The notes: a model not told the origin generated them from the sequence alone. DNA of 64,000 nucleotides from Ichthyophis bannanicus (GCA_033557465.1 JAWIIG010000038.1:1116001-1180000); one strand, 5' to 3'. Positions 43,893 to 55,590 are shown, numbered from the stretch's first letter. Translations and numbers: made by a program.

Positions 43893-43991
43893 AATTCTCC
43901 CAGTAATTTGAGTATGAGTAATCAACCAGGCACTCCACGGGATGACAGCGAAATGGGCGGAAATTTCTTAAATCCCTTTCAGAATGAGAGT
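43893..43991 (+). CDS. SSBP2: SSBP2 penultimate coding exon
   Basis: The 33 codons translate to [20 protein letters not shown] followed by [13 protein letters not shown]. This is the C-terminal region of the SSBP2 family protein, with [10 protein letters not shown]...[11 protein letters not shown] as the diagnostic stretch; SSBP3 has a different sequence here. SSBP2 is a nuclear adaptor that binds LDB1 and takes part in LIM-homeodomain transcription complexes. The exon is preceded by a good acceptor ('ttttttgcttatgtacag') and followed by a consensus donor ('gtaagt') at 43992. Reading continues in frame into the last exon at 62012 (Tyr-Ser-Pro-Ser...). The remainder of the gene lies upstream of the window. 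Differences from the mammalian protein, as I remember it, are single residues (such as Ser after RDD). Confidence 0.95.
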
Positions 43992-44099
43992 GTAAGTGAT
44001 TCTTTGTATCATATAACCAATCTACCTGAGTCCTACTCTTCTGTGGTATCTCTCTGTATTCCTGTCATTTTCTGCCGAAGACCAGTAGCACCTTGAAAT

Positions 44100-45227
44100 A
44101 AAGCAGGGGAACCATTACATTTACTTTTGTTTATTTCAGCTCAGTTGTGAGTCAGTGTTTTCCAGTTTTACATACATGCAAAGCAGTAAAAAGATCCATA
44201 TTTCTGCAGGGCGTATACAGGCAGCCACAGGAAACTTTATTGCTTTGACACAGAGCTACTTATGGATTTTCATGGCAATATGGAAATTCTGCACAGTTTT
44301 TATGATATAGAAAAGAAAATAACCCAGAAGAAGGAAATGTAACTAAGCTATAATCCAGTATTTTGGTCAGATTGAACCCTCATCCCTTTATAGGTCAAAC
44401 ATTGGATTATGGGGTAATTATACTTTTCTGTCGTTGTTTGTTTACTTTAATTTGGCTTCCCTGGGCCGTCATTTTCTGACTTGTTAAAAGATGGGATTCC
44501 ATAGTATTTTCCCATAGCCACACTGTCTTTATGTACTACATTCTGTGTGACTTGGGAGTCCCTGTTCCTTTATATTTTGTGCATAGCACATCTTCATTTA
44601 TGGCCATCTTACATGCGCACATCATACCATTAAAAATGATGCTAGGCTGACGTTTGGGTTCAGGTGGAGCTGTGCGCTGCCACGCTGAAGGCCTGACATC
44701 AGACCTTCGTTTCTCCAGGTCATCTGGGACTAGGAATGCCGCAGAGGCATGTTCACAGCCCCTGGGCAGGGAAGGAAGTCATGGTCATTGCCTATAGGTG
44801 ACAAGTATTATTATTGTTAATTATTATTTAGCTCACGCCTTTCCAGGAAACGATCGAGGCGAGTTACTTTCAGGTATAGTAGTGGCCGGACTTGAGACCC
44901 ATAGTTTGAGCACCAGTGCATGGGCCCTGCAGTGACCAATCAGGTGTGGGGTGAGGGGGAGAAAAAAATCCCAAAATAGATGAAAATGAAGACTCACGGC
45001 AGCAGATCTCAGCCAAGGTTCCAACCGAGCTGGAGATATAAAGCAGCAGTTGGAAACTTCTGGATCAAAAACAACGATGCTTCCATTATTAGGAGTCAAC
45101 GCTACACATTCATTTACAACGCACTATTCTGCTAGATTTCTAACTGCTTTGTGATCATTTTTATTGTAATAGAACTCAGACAGTTCTGCACAGAGTAAGA
45201 CATTTTAACTCTTCTGCATTACATTCA
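44100..45227. other. Intronic sequence, no gene recognised
   Basis: SSBP2 intron. Near 44805-44900 a stretch ('ttattatttagctcacgcct') looks like the beginning or end of a dispersed repeat. Nothing else could be identified. Confidence 0.45.
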
Positions 45228-45735
45228 GGGCTAGCCCAGCTATTAGGCAAACTAGGAGGTGACCTAGGCAGCAGCTTCTGAGGGCAGCAGAGAGCAGGGC
45301 ATTAAAGCTAAACAATTTTATTTATTTATTTAACTTTTTTTTTCTTTTTTATATACCACGTTTCTTCAGTCAAAGTGGTTTGCATAGCACAATATTAACA
45401 TAATTCTAGCAAATTTGTTTTACATAGAGTAGGTACAACTTGGAGTTAACAGGGGAGGCATAAAACAGTGTAACTGTAGTTCAGGAGAGTTAAGGGTTTA
45501 CAGGGCATATGGTATGCATAACTTGTATTTGAAATGGGGTGAGGGCTAGAAGGTTTGCTGGTGCAAGTTAGATGAGGGGAGTATGGTGCTTCGTGTTAGT
45601 GCCCAGTCCATAGTGCTTGGTAAAGAGGTGCGTTTCAAACCTTTTCTGTAGCTGGGGGGAGGGGTGGGGGCATAAGGCTTAAAGGTTGCCTAGGGCACCA
45701 GCACCTTGAACCATCTCTGAGGCCAGCCCGGATCA
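45228..45735. repeat. MITE-like repeat (family of 36142), with an inserted tail-rich sequence
   Basis: It begins 'agggctagcccagctattag' and ends 'tctctgaggccagcccg', inverted ends like those at 36142-36330. Between 45316 and about 45660 there is an insertion starting with TTTATTTATTTA and containing 'ttatataccacgtttcttca'. This is probably a minus-strand retroposon tail of unknown family. Confidence 0.6.
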
Positions 45736-46779
45736 CATTCATCTGGTGGATAGGCCGTTCCTTCCCCCCTATTCAAAACTTGTCATCAGAGTTTCTCAGA
45801 ACTTGTGCACCATCCCACAATCATATACCAAGATCCATTAACATACTGAAAGATTTCAGGACCACATCATGCAACCCCTTTATCGGGGCCTCTTTTACAC
45901 GTTTACTTGGAATTTTCCATCATGTCAAAGGCAATATTATACAATGAAGCTCCTCTACTGGCTTATAAATATTTTTGAGACCGCAGCTGGCAGCAGATGT
46001 TCTGGCATGCACTGAAGGTGTTCTGGGACATGCATTGCCAGCTAGCGCGGGGTCATGACAGCGTGAGACGATTCCTCCTGCACTAACTGTGCAACCTGCT
46101 TTAGGGTCGTGAGTGGGAAGGTTAAGGGAGGAGAGTGGACATGGTGGGCTCAGTGCAGTAGTGCGGGTTCACCTAATGCCACCTCAATAGACAGAATTAA
46201 GTGTACCCGTGCTAATGCAGCCCACGTTAGGGGAAAGTGCTCAGCATTAACTGCTGGGGAAACACTTTGCACACCCCTGACAGTTAATGTGGTGATGTTG
46301 CATCTAAAGGTCCATAGTTTTGGCTCTTTTGGCTTGTTAGGTGCAACGCTTTAATGCCAATTAGTAAATAGCTCCTTACTGTTATTTCTAAGCAGACTGG
46401 GTAGGTGAATCTTGATGATGAAACAGCAGAAAGGGAGCAAAGTGAAAAAAATGAAGCACAAGAGCAAATGTTCAGGGGCTTTTATTCTAGTGTTCTTCTC
46501 AATAATGCAGACCCTACATAGCCATGTTTCGGCTACAGTCTTCATCAGGGGCATTCTAAAAAATCAGAATATAAAGTAAGCGTAAAATGCAGAATAAAAG
46601 CATTCGAGACATGGACAGAAGAACTATATAAAAAACATGGACAATACATGAACACCATTAATAAAAAAATAACATCAACTAGAGATTTATAAATAATATA
46701 GAATAAAACCTTTGGCCTGTCTGTCTATGTTGGGAAAAGGAGATCAAGTTAGGCAGCAGTTTTCTTCTTTCTGTATAAT
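45736..46779. other. Intronic sequence, no gene recognised
   Basis: SSBP2 intron. Contains a 'catgtttcggctacagtctt' repeat-like fragment at about 46524. No coding signal seen. Confidence 0.4.
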
Positions 46780-47640
46780 AAAAGAGCAGACTGTTAAAGT
46801 TGGGAATGGGATTTTTTCCTTACAACCTCTTAGGCGGAGGTACCCGAAGGCTCAGTCCTTTCTCACTATTTGTTTAATGTCGATATGGTGTTACTTTGCA
46901 GGGCTATGCAGGTCAGAGGCTTATCGTTCTGTGTTTATGCAGATGGCATCCAAGTTTTAATCTCTTTTCTGAAGGAGGCTGAGGATATAGGACAGGTGAA
47001 ATAGGAAAAGATGGCTTTATTGAAGGGGTGGTTTTGGTTAATGCAGCTGAGGTTGTAGAACTGAATGGAGGAGTAGCTTTGTGGTTAGAACAGTGGTCTG
47101 GAAACAGCGAAACCAGGGCTCTAATCCCACTAATGTTCCTTGTGGCCTTGGCCAAGTCACTTAACCCGCCATTGCCTTAAGTTAAAACTTAAGATTGTAA
47201 GACCTATGGAGACAAGGAAATACCTGCTGTACCTGAAGGTAACTCGACTTAAACCACCACTGGAAAGGCATGCACTAAATACAAAAATAAATAAGCTGTT
47301 GTGATTGTTGATGATGGGCCCCATGAGTCACTGTGAATGATTTGGTTTCAAAGGGGGTCTCCCTTAATTTTGGTGTACATTTGGACTCCCAATTGCAGAT
47401 GAAAGATCATATATCTTTAATGGTAAACGGATTATTTGAGCTGTTGCGCCAAGTTCAATTTTGCCTCTATCTGTCAGAGTTAAACCTGGATAACTAGGCA
47501 CCAGCAGTGACTAGGGCACTGATATTACCACATTTGGGTTACTGTAAAGCTTTGTTAGGTCTTCCATAGAGAGACCAACAGCATATCCAATTGGTCCAGA
47601 ATACCACTGCTAAGCTCATAAAGCACAGGGCCCTTGCACT
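46780..47640 (+). mobile_element. L2-clade LINE relic, interrupted by a SINE
   Basis: RT-like blocks can be read in broken frames. A stretch near 46840-46930 ends in VYADGIQVLI, with the catalytic box changed from YADD to YADG. After the SINE come FGVHLDSQLQMKDHISLM (about 47370) and LILPHLGYCKALL and IQLVQNTTAKLIKH (about 47510-47630). These are L2-type C-terminal motifs. Highly decayed. Confidence 0.65.
47060..47296 (+). mobile_element. tRNA-derived SINE within L2 relic
   Basis: Head 'gaggagtagctttgtggtta' (A box), B-box-like 'ccagggctctaatccc', body 'ccttgtggccttggccaagt' and tail 'actaaatacaaaaataaata'. It splits the L2 relic. Same family as 5588-5836, + orientation. Confidence 0.75.
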
Positions 47641-47979
47641 GTCTAAAATCTTTAGCTCCGGCACTGGCAAGAAGTGACAGCACAAGACAGAAAGGGTTGC
47701 CTCTCCCCTCTTGCTGTCAAATGAACTCTGGGGCTGGTTAACTATCAGCATTTACATTGGAGCACACTTTTTCACCTTAATATTGCCACTATCAGCACAC
47801 CAGCAGGAAGCATGCTACATTTGTATTTATATACAAGGTCACATTGGACAGCACAGCTCACATGCCTCAAACACCTGCTTCAGGCAACTAAGACATGCCT
47901 AATTTCACAGTGAAAAGCAGCAATGGATGGGGCATGGGTTGGGAAGAGCCATGGAGTGCATGCACTATAGGGTTCATTC

Positions 47980-48480
47980 CATCCCGGACGTCCAGCCCCT
48001 CTGTACGTCTGGTTTGACTGGACGTACAGAGGGGCTTGCGATTCTGATCCCACGGAGCACGTCAGGGCTCTTAAATGGAGCCGCGGTGCCCTGGCATCTG
48101 GTTGCCATGGCACCGCGGCTCCATTTAAAAGCGCAGTGCAGGCCGCCGGACTTCAAAGGAGATTTCCCTGCAGCCCATCCCCGGATCTGGCCTCCTAAGG
48201 CCAGGGTTGGGCTGCAGGGAATGTCCTCTGGCCCCCCCTCCCCTGCCCCATCCATGCACCATGCCCTAAAAAAACGTCCAGGGGAGATATTCCACCTCAA
48301 AGGTGGAATAACTTCCCCGCACAAGTTGCCGGCCCTGGACATACAGGACTGACATTAGAATCGGCCCTGTATGTCGAGGGCCAGCGACCTCCCGCCCAGA
48401 CTCCGCCCCCGAGCACCCCTTCCCCGCTCCCGTCTAACTTTCCCACAGAACCGGTGGGGAAATTAGTTGCCTGCGGGGAA
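47980..48480 (+). repeat. Serial-hairpin repeat H4
   Basis: Perfect stems in order: 47995-48009 with 48021-48035 (15 bp); 48071-48090 with 48109-48128 (20 bp); 48164-48177 with 48208-48221 (14 bp), which encloses 'ctggcct...aggccag'; 'tattccacct' with 'aggtggaata' around the loop at 48298-48300; and 48331-48347 with 48366-48382. It has the same order and partly the same sequence as H2 and H3, and reversed relative to H1. Non-coding. Confidence 0.8.
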
Positions 48481-48654
48481 GGCACAAATAGCCCCTTATA
48501 TGTATTCATAAAATAGATGCCTATTTGGACTGCCAACATAGGTGACCTATTATAAGATTACCCTCGTAAATAATAACAAAGGATGAACACTGTTTACTAC
48601 CACCTTCTGTCACTCTTCGATTATCTAACTCAATTGCAACTCAGTATCTCCTCT

Positions 48655-49030
48655 TATGCTGTTGGAGATCATTTTATAAAGTGATTCCTGAGAGTCTGTG
48701 GCCACATACAAGCTTAAATGACCTCTTATAAAATACTGACCAGCACAGAAGTACATGCTTGTGCATCAAGATACAGATTTTACCAGTGGGCATGCACATG
48801 GGTAGAGTTTGGGCAGAGTGTGCAAGTATATGTGTAGATTATCAAATACCATTATTTACGCATGTTCTTGAAAAATATAGGTACGGACATTTACACCAGT
48901 CCTAGAGCTGATGTAATATGTCCACGCCTGCTATGTACAGTAGATGCACCTTTGCAAGTGAATGCTACTATTATAAAGACAAGTAGATGCCTAAAACACA
49001 CTTCTACTAGACGCCTCCTTGTAAAATTTT
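48655..49030. repeat. MITE-like repeat (family of 36813)
   Basis: Left end 'agatcattttataaagtgat', right end 'ctccttgtaaaattttc'. The interior has 'gcatgcacatgggtaga' and 'tgtgcatcaag', matching other copies. Boundaries are approximate. Confidence 0.5.
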
Positions 49031-49370
49031 CTTTGTTGTGTTTCCTATACAAAACTGTTGAAGATCTTACGAAAATTGATTGGAAGAGAGTGCTAGATGC
49101 AGTCTACTTCATATTTGTTCAATATCATCTCCTCAAAGTAAATCTATGGTGATGTGATTCATTGTGTTCAAGATATCACAAAATTCTTACCTTAAATATA
49201 TATTTACCTCCCACTGAGGTCAGCCTAGCCTGCTTGTAGCTGACAACATCCTACCTGCTCCAAATTTTTGAAGACTGCGTATGCCTTTCTTTAGTCCTCT
49301 GATACCACTCCTGCCTCCAATTTGTTACAGAGCTTGCCAGACCTTTCCTGATGACCCACAGTGAGTCTAC

Positions 49371-49448
49371 TTGTTGTAGTTATGGAAGGGCAGATTACAT
49401 AGGCCATGTGGTCTTTTTCTGACGTCATATTTCTGTTTTTCTATGTTT
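49371..49448 (+). mobile_element. CR1 family-A 3' end fragment
   Basis: 'ttgttgtagttatggaaggg' and 'ataggccatgtggtcttttt' followed by a 'tttctatgttta' tail, closely matching 2457-2533 of copy A. Confidence 0.85.
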
Positions 49449-49734
49449 ACTTTTCAGGATATGCACAAGGAATATGCATGAGATAGACTGGGTTTCCAAT
49501 GTATACAAATGAATCTCTTGCATTTTCTCTGTGGATATCCTGAAAAACAGGACTCTCTGTGGGGTCACCAGGGCAGATTTGGGAAGGGATAGCAGCCTGT
49601 CATTTATCTGTGATCCCTCACCAACCTTTTCTTCTGATCTTGCAGTACAACACCCAAAAATAGAAGGTGATGTAGATGCCCCTCTATTGTGCACAATATA
49701 GATGGTAATATGACAGCCTTTGCAATTTACAGAA

Positions 49735-49925
49735 CATAAGAAATGTCATACTGGGTCAGACCAAGGTCCATTAAGCCCAGTATAATGTTTCCAACAGTGG
49801 CCAATCCAGGTCACAAGTACTTAACAGTTTCCCCTAAAGACACACATTCTTCTCCTTTCCCTTTGTCTCACAATCCCACAATTATATGCTCTCCTTCTGC
49901 TAATGTATTTAAAGTGACTCTTCTC
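49735..49925 (-). mobile_element. CR1 family-B 3' end fragment
   Basis: Reverse complement of the family-B 3' terminus: 'ttacagaacataagaaatgt', 'catactgggtcagaccaagg' and 'tttccaacagtggccaatcc'. 5'-truncated insertion on the minus strand. Confidence 0.85.
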
Positions 49926-49984
49926 ACCTGACTAATCTGTTAGTGATGTTCTTGTCCTACATCGTACAGTACATAGTGCTGTTT

Positions 49985-50060
49985 ACATAGAAACATAGTA
50001 AATGACTGCAGATAAAGACCAACATGGTACATCCAGTCAGCCCAGTTGAGATTTGTCTAC
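49985..50060 (-). mobile_element. CR1 family-A-like 3' end fragment
   Basis: 'acatagaaacatagtaaatg' then 'gcagataaagaccaacatgg' is the reverse complement of the family-A tail region. Short fossil. Confidence 0.65.
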
Positions 50061-50671
50061 TTCAGGCAAATGCACATATAAATTTCCATATACAACTTAA
50101 CACCAGCTCCATTTTCCCCATGTTGTTTTCCTGTCATTTTGAAGTTTTCTTATCGCTGCCCTCTGCATCTCTTTTGGCATGCCCAGAATCCAAGATAATG
50201 ACGCATCAGTGCCACCATCAGTAGGCCATTTCAAGCCAGGCCATCACCAGTTTTGTTTCTTATTTTTGCCATTGCCCAGGTGCCCTTCTATATCTTGTTA
50301 CCACATTTTGTAATATACTCCACAGCTACCAAAGCTAGTGATTTATTTATTTATTCAACAGAGTTCATTGATGCTTGGAGTTTAATCATGCCTTTTCCCT
50401 CTACCTCCCAAGGCAGATCACCCCAACCATCCTGGAAGTCCATATCCATCATAGCTGGCACTTCTTGAATGAATATTAGCCATAGTCATTTTCAATTTTA
50501 ATGTTTGGGCTACAAGTCCAAAATTGGGCAACTACATACCATCAACAGTAGTCCATCCAGGGAGGTATTTTGTACTCCAGAGCCGGCCTGTCCATTGTGC
50601 AAGAATGTTATTCGTACAGGGCCCGCACCAACAACATTCCGCATTGAATACCGGAAGGCAGGGCGGCTTTA
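50061..50671. other. Intronic sequence, no gene recognised
   Basis: SSBP2 intron with no coding signal or clear repeat, except a T/A-rich run near 50340. Confidence 0.4.
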
Positions 50672-50918
50672 GAGGGAGCTGGAGAGGCCCCGGCTCACCT
50701 CTAACAGCTGCCGAAGTGAAGAGTGTCTTTTTCCTTCACTTCAGCAGCTGTATTATAGTTTATGACGCTGCTGCGCTGAGGTCAAAGAGGACTTCCTGCT
50801 TCCCTGCACTCAGCATGGCAGTGTCCTAAACTACAGTACAGCTGCCGAAGTGAAGGAAAAAGACGTTCTTCACTTCGTCAGCTGTTAAAGGTGAGCCGGG
50901 GCCTCTCCGGCTTCTTCT
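50672..50918. repeat. Inverted repeat with about 90-bp arms
   Basis: The left arm (50672 to about 50765: 'gagctggagaggccccggct' onward) pairs with the right arm (about 50826-50918: ending 'gagccggggcctctccggct'). The arms differ at about one base in ten. The loop of about 60 bp is non-coding. Looks like a foldback element or the hairpin end of a MITE. Confidence 0.8.
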
Positions 50919-50934
50919 AAAGCATTTTAGACAG

Positions 50935-51600
50935 CCACGGGGCTCTTCGGGAGGGGAGAGGGGGCTTGGACTGGAAATGGACTGAGTGGGGGGGCTTGGA
51001 CTGGAAATTGTGTGGGGGGAGCTAGGACTAGAAATGGGCTGAGTTGGGGGGGCTTGAACTGTAAATAGCTGATGGGGAGGGGGGCTTGGATTGGAAATAG
51101 GCTGGGGGGAGCTAGGACCGGACATGGGCTGATGGAAGGGCTAGGATTGGAAATAGGCTGTTGGGGGAGGGGGCTTGGATTGGAAATGGACTGATGGAGG
51201 GAGTAGGACTGGAAATGGGCTCATGGGGGGACTTGGATTGGAAATGGGCTGAGTGTGGGGGGAGCTAGGACTGGAAATGGGCTGATGGAGGGGTTAGGGT
51301 AGGAAAGGAAATGGGCTGATGGGGGGCTAAGATTGGAAATGTACTGATGGGAGACTAGGATTGGAAATGGGCTGATGGGAGGCAGCTTGGATTGGAAATG
51401 GACTGATTGATATAGGGGCTAGGATAGGACTGGAAAGGGCTGATGGGGAGAGCTAGGACTGGAAATAGACTGATGGGGGGCTGGGACTTGAAAAGGGCTG
51501 ATGCAGGGACTAGAATGGAGCGGATGTTGGGTGGGGCTGGAACTAGAAGGGACCTGATGTTGGGGGAGGACTAGAATGGAATGGGGCTGGGAGAGTGACA
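50935..51600. repeat. Purine-rich minisatellite
   Basis: At least 14 degenerate units of the form 'ggactggaaatgggctgatg' plus a G run recur at roughly 35-45-bp spacing. Units vary in length and in the G run. The + strand is almost purely purine in places. Open frames across it are artefacts. Confidence 0.85.
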
Positions 51601-52649
51601 TGGAGAGGGGAAAAATATTTTGTGTGAGAGGGAAGAAAAATCTACGATTGACCGGGTATTGGGAGAGTAAGTGGGGATTGAAGATGGAGGGTTAAAATAT
51701 GAGTGGATGAAAAAGGAATAAAGAAAGAGATAGAGGAAAGAGCAAAAAGAGAAATTTTCAGTATGTTAAAGCAAATATAGAGAGAGAAGGGAAAAAAACT
51801 AGAACAGAGAAGAAAGGACAAATGGACAGCAGACAATGGAGAGTTAGCAGAAGACGAGAAGAAACCAGAAAGAGCAATTGCAACTGAAAAATAAAATGCA
51901 CAAAAACAAAAGGTAGAAAAAAACTTTTATTTTGAATTTATTAACTGAAATATATCAGCTCTGGGAAATGTGCATCGCTAATGTTTTGCAGTTTGTTTAT
52001 TGCAAGAGGAAATTCATTTATAATTTTATTTCTCCAGTGTTGTACATTCCAGGTTTGGCTTTTGGAGTTCCAAGTTTAATTATCATCCTCATATTTCTAA
52101 ATTGTGATCCATTGTTCTGTTTGGTGACATACTGTTTTGCATGTGTAACCAAGCTGCAGTATTTTGTAGTTTCTATGTGACAATTCAACTTGTTCTCTTT
52201 CCCCAGTAGGAGATGTATTGGTATTCTCTGAGATGTTTTGGTTTAATATTTTCAGTGTTGCCTTTTGATAGGTAGGATTTGGTGCATTATGAGTCCTGGT
52301 AGTACTGTTATGATATGGTGGGTTTGCTATGGGTTGTAAATGGCCAGTGTTTGTAGTACTTCCTAATGTGCCTGGTGGTTGGCACTGGAGTATAGTACTG
52401 TTGAAATTTGGTAGTCCTTCTTTATCCATTTACTCATTAAGAGGCATGTTTACTACAAGTTAGTGCATGTTAACATTATGCAAATATTCATGCAAATGAG
52501 GCCCCACACCCCCCTTGGGCCGCCCCTGATGTACCCCCAAGATCAAGGGCTATGATTCCTTTGCCTATAACAAAATAAATCCATGCCCATCCTATCTCAT
52601 GCTGTATCCATACCCAGTGAGGAAATAAAACTGTATGTAGCCAATATAA
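51601..52649. other. Intronic sequence, no gene recognised
   Basis: The first part is A-rich (GAAA-type runs to 51920). The rest is AT-rich non-coding sequence. Confidence 0.4.
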
Positions 52650-53611
52650 GTGAGATTTTTAGAGATACAGCACTGGTCTGATTCATGGGTAGTGCTGTGC
52701 ATGCCTGTGCAAAAGACCTGCGCTGAATTCCTGGATCCATCTTTTACTCCCTGGTGCAGCCAGGGCTGGAGATACTGTGAAGGCAGGCAGTCACAGCACC
52801 TGGGAGGTGGGAGTCTTAGCTGTTGCTTTGGCTTTTTTGTTGCAATGGCTTTTTTGTTGCAATGGCTTTTTTCTGGCCACTCTTCCATAAAGCCCCATCT
52901 GTGGAGTGTATGGCTTAAAGTGGTCCTATGAACAGATACTCCCATCTCCACTGTGGATCTTTGCAGCTCCTTCAGTGTTATCCTTGGTGTCTTTGTAGCA
53001 TCTCTGATTAATGCCCTCCTTGCCCGATCTGTGGGCAGCTTTCTCTTGTCAGGTTTGTAATGGTGCCATATTCTTTCTATTTTGTTATAATGGATTTAAT
53101 GGTGCTATGTGGGATAGTCAGACTTTGGGATATTTTTTTATAACTGAACTCTGATCTATTACTTCTACACAACTTTGTCTCTGACCTGTCAGGAGTGCTT
53201 CTTGGTCTTCATGTTGCTTGCTTTGTGGTGTTGCAGAGTCAGGGGCCTTTCAGAACAGGTATATTTGTACAGGCATCATGTGACAGATCATGTGACACTG
53301 ATTGCACACAGGTGGACCCTAATCAACTAATTATGTGACTTCTGAGGTTAATTGGTCGGACCAGATCTTAATTAGGGGTTTCATAGCAAAAGGGCTGGAT
53401 ACATATGCACTCACAACTTTTCAGTTTTTACTTGTTTTTTTTATATATACAAGTATTTTATTGTCATTTCACTTCACCAATTTGGACTATATTGTTAGGT
53501 CCATTACCTAACATTCAAATGAACCTCCATTTTCATTCCAGGTTGTACATAATGCAGTAAAACAGGCCATAAACCAAGGGGATGAATACTTTTGCAAGGC
53601 ACTGTATATTT
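52650..53611 (-). mobile_element. Tc1/mariner-like transposon relic
   Basis: On the minus strand it begins at 53611 with 'tacagtgccttgcaaaagta', a Tc1-like terminal sequence next to a TA. Decayed transposase coding follows. Readable pieces in broken frames are YKKISQSLTIPHSTIKSII (paired-like helix-turn-helix, about 53120) and VEMGVSVHRTTLSHTLHRWG (second helix-turn-helix, about 52900-52960). No DDE catalytic part is visible, so the copy is 3'-truncated or heavily deleted. Other end not found. Confidence 0.75.
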
Positions 53612-53734
53612 GGCTCCCTTATGTAGGATTTTTAGGTGGTTAGAGATTCATTGCAGAATTCATGTTGATGATATTCAATTCTTTTATTGTGTGGTTGGTA
53701 CTTTGCAAAAGTCACATGACCTAGCCTCTAAGGG

Positions 53735-54195
53735 CCTGATTTTCGAAAGGCATTTACACGGTTTACAGCCCAGTAAACCATGTAAATGCCTTAAGTCGGG
53801 ATATTCAACGGCACTTACACGGTTAATGCCATTGAATATCCCCTTCTAGCTCCCCTACGCCCCCTATCCGGTTAGCATCGGGGTGTGTCGGGGCGTTCTA
53901 GAGCAGAAGCGGCAACAGGTGATAACCAGGCCGCAGCGATATTGCATGCTGCCTGGTTAGCGATCTGTTCCGAAAAGATAGTCAAGGAAACCCTCGCCTG
54001 TCTTTCGGCGCAGGAGCTAACTGGGCAGCGTGCAATATTACTGCTGCTTGGTTATCTAATGCGGCTTCCGGCATGTGCGATGATCTCTGGATATTCAGTG
54101 CTGGGGCCGCATATGACCCCAGCATTGAATATCTGGGGTTAAGGGTCGGTGGGCAGGACTATGTGCCGTAGTGGCGCATAACCTGCCCAGAAGAA
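53735..54195. repeat. Serial-hairpin repeat, second family (copy K1)
   Basis: Stems in order: 53747-53765 with 53774-53792 (18 of 19 pairs); 53798-53813 with 53827-53842 (15 of 16); 53923-53931 with 53951-53959; an imperfect stem near 54016-54055; 54090-54106 with 54117-54133 (16 of 17); and a final stem around 54155-54190 with ends 'gggcag' and 'ctgccc'. The sequence differs from the H family, but the chain-of-hairpins design is the same. Confidence 0.75.
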
Positions 54196-54214
54196 TATCG
54201 ACCCTAAATATTTA

Positions 54215-55340
54215 CAGATTATCGAGGGATGTATAACACAGAATAGATTAGCTATGAATATGAATAAGACCGAAGTTATGGTGATCAAGAGAGGCAGAGT
54301 GGTAGATCAGGTAATTGATGAAGTGGTTAGTTCTTATTTTAAATTGTGAATGTTGAGTAAGCTTCAAAAGTTGGTATCCAGAGCGAGGTGATGAAGGTAA
54401 GAATTTTAGTATACAGGAGAAATACCCAATACCCGACACAGCCGTGTTTCGGCAAAACCTTAGCCATAGGTAAAAGCAAATGTTGAAATCATGGTAACAG
54501 CTGATTGCACGGTGTTTAAATGCCAGTGTACCACCTTATGCAGGAAATGGTTATCGTCAAAATGTATTCTAAAGCAGATTTCTTGCACAATCGGCATCAA
54601 AGCATACACGATCCAAAGCCGTGCCGGGTATCGGGTATTCCTTCTGTGTACTACAATAAAATCCTTACCTTTATCACCTCGCTGTGGACTTGTGTGTGTG
54701 ACTTTTGCGAGTGTGCAGTGCTGTTGTGTTTGGAATGACTTGAGGATGATCCTGCAAGCATTGGTGTTAACAAGACGTGATTATTGTAACTCATTGTATT
54801 TGGGCCTTTCTGACTGGGTTATTCAAGCATTACAGAAAGTTCAGAACTCAGCTGCCCGCTTGCTTTCAGGTATTTCTCAGACTAACACGTATCTCCGACT
54901 TTATATGCACTAGACTGGCTTCCAATAGCCTGAAGAATTTTCAAAGTTTTGACCTTGATACATAAGGCATTAAGTGGTTCAGTTCCCATGTATTTCAATA
55001 CAGTGATACGTATTTATAAACTTGTATGTGCACTGAGATCTTTGGGTAGTCAGCAACTTAATGTCTTGTCCTATTGTGACGTACATTTGAGTGAATATAG
55101 GAATAGATTATTTTTCATAGCAGGGCCAATTGAATGGAATAAACTGCCAGTGCCATGTCAATTAATGATCAGCACTACCGGTTTTTGGAAGCAGCTGAAA
55201 GCTTTTTATTTCTAGTCGTTATTTTATGGATGTTTTTATATATTATTGTACATGCTCATTATGAAGGTAAATTTGTAACTTGTCTAGAATTTAAGATAGG
55301 CGTGTGATAAATTTTCAGAATAATAAATAAACTGTAAAAC
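54215..55340 (+). mobile_element. L2-clade LINE relic
   Basis: Readable blocks: NRLAMNMNKTEVMVIKRG at about 54245-54300, then after an insertion LRMILQALVLTRRDYCNSLY (about 54740-54800), VIQALQKVQNSAARLLSGIS, and a C-terminal block with GPIEWNKLPVPC (about 55125-55160). These are the L2 C-terminal signatures. The 3' end is near 55335 ('agaataataaataaactgta'). Frames are broken. Confidence 0.8.
54345..54715. repeat. Foldback element inserted in the L2 relic
   Basis: The left arm, near 54362-54455 ('ccagagcgaggtgatgaagg', 'aatacccaatacccgacaca'), is matched in reverse by 54615-54700 ('gccgggtatcgggtattcct', 'cctttatcacctcgctgtgg'). The L2 coding is interrupted here and resumes at about 54720, so this 370-bp foldback is an insertion. 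It carries the 'ccgtgtttcggcaaaacctt' word seen elsewhere. Confidence 0.7.
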
Positions 55341-55426
55341 ACATATATAATGTTGTGGAAGTCCAATATAAATTGAATATAATTGAATAATCAGCTTTGG
55401 ACACATGCCTACCTAGTAATAAATTA

Positions 55427-55590
55427 ATCTCCAGGAACAAGCAGGAATCTAGTCATCACATATGGGTATCGTCGGTACCGAGGGAGCCTGCGCAGGAACG
55501 CTCCCCAGCGTCCAATCAGAAAGCTTTCGGGAGCATCCCACAGCGCCTGCGTGCTGCCTTCCCGCCTTTCCCAACTGCCTCTCTCCAGTT
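55427..55590 (+). repeat. DIRS-B left inverted terminal repeat
   Basis: 'atctccaggaacaagcagga' to 'ctctctccagtt'. Reverse complement of 61193-61355 with few changes; the right repeat continues about 30 bp further outward. Confidence 0.9.

Noticed and set aside
50826..51601. Open frames in the purine-rich minisatellite
   Set aside because: Repeated Pro/Ser/Gln peptides arise from the tandem unit; no evidence of a gene.
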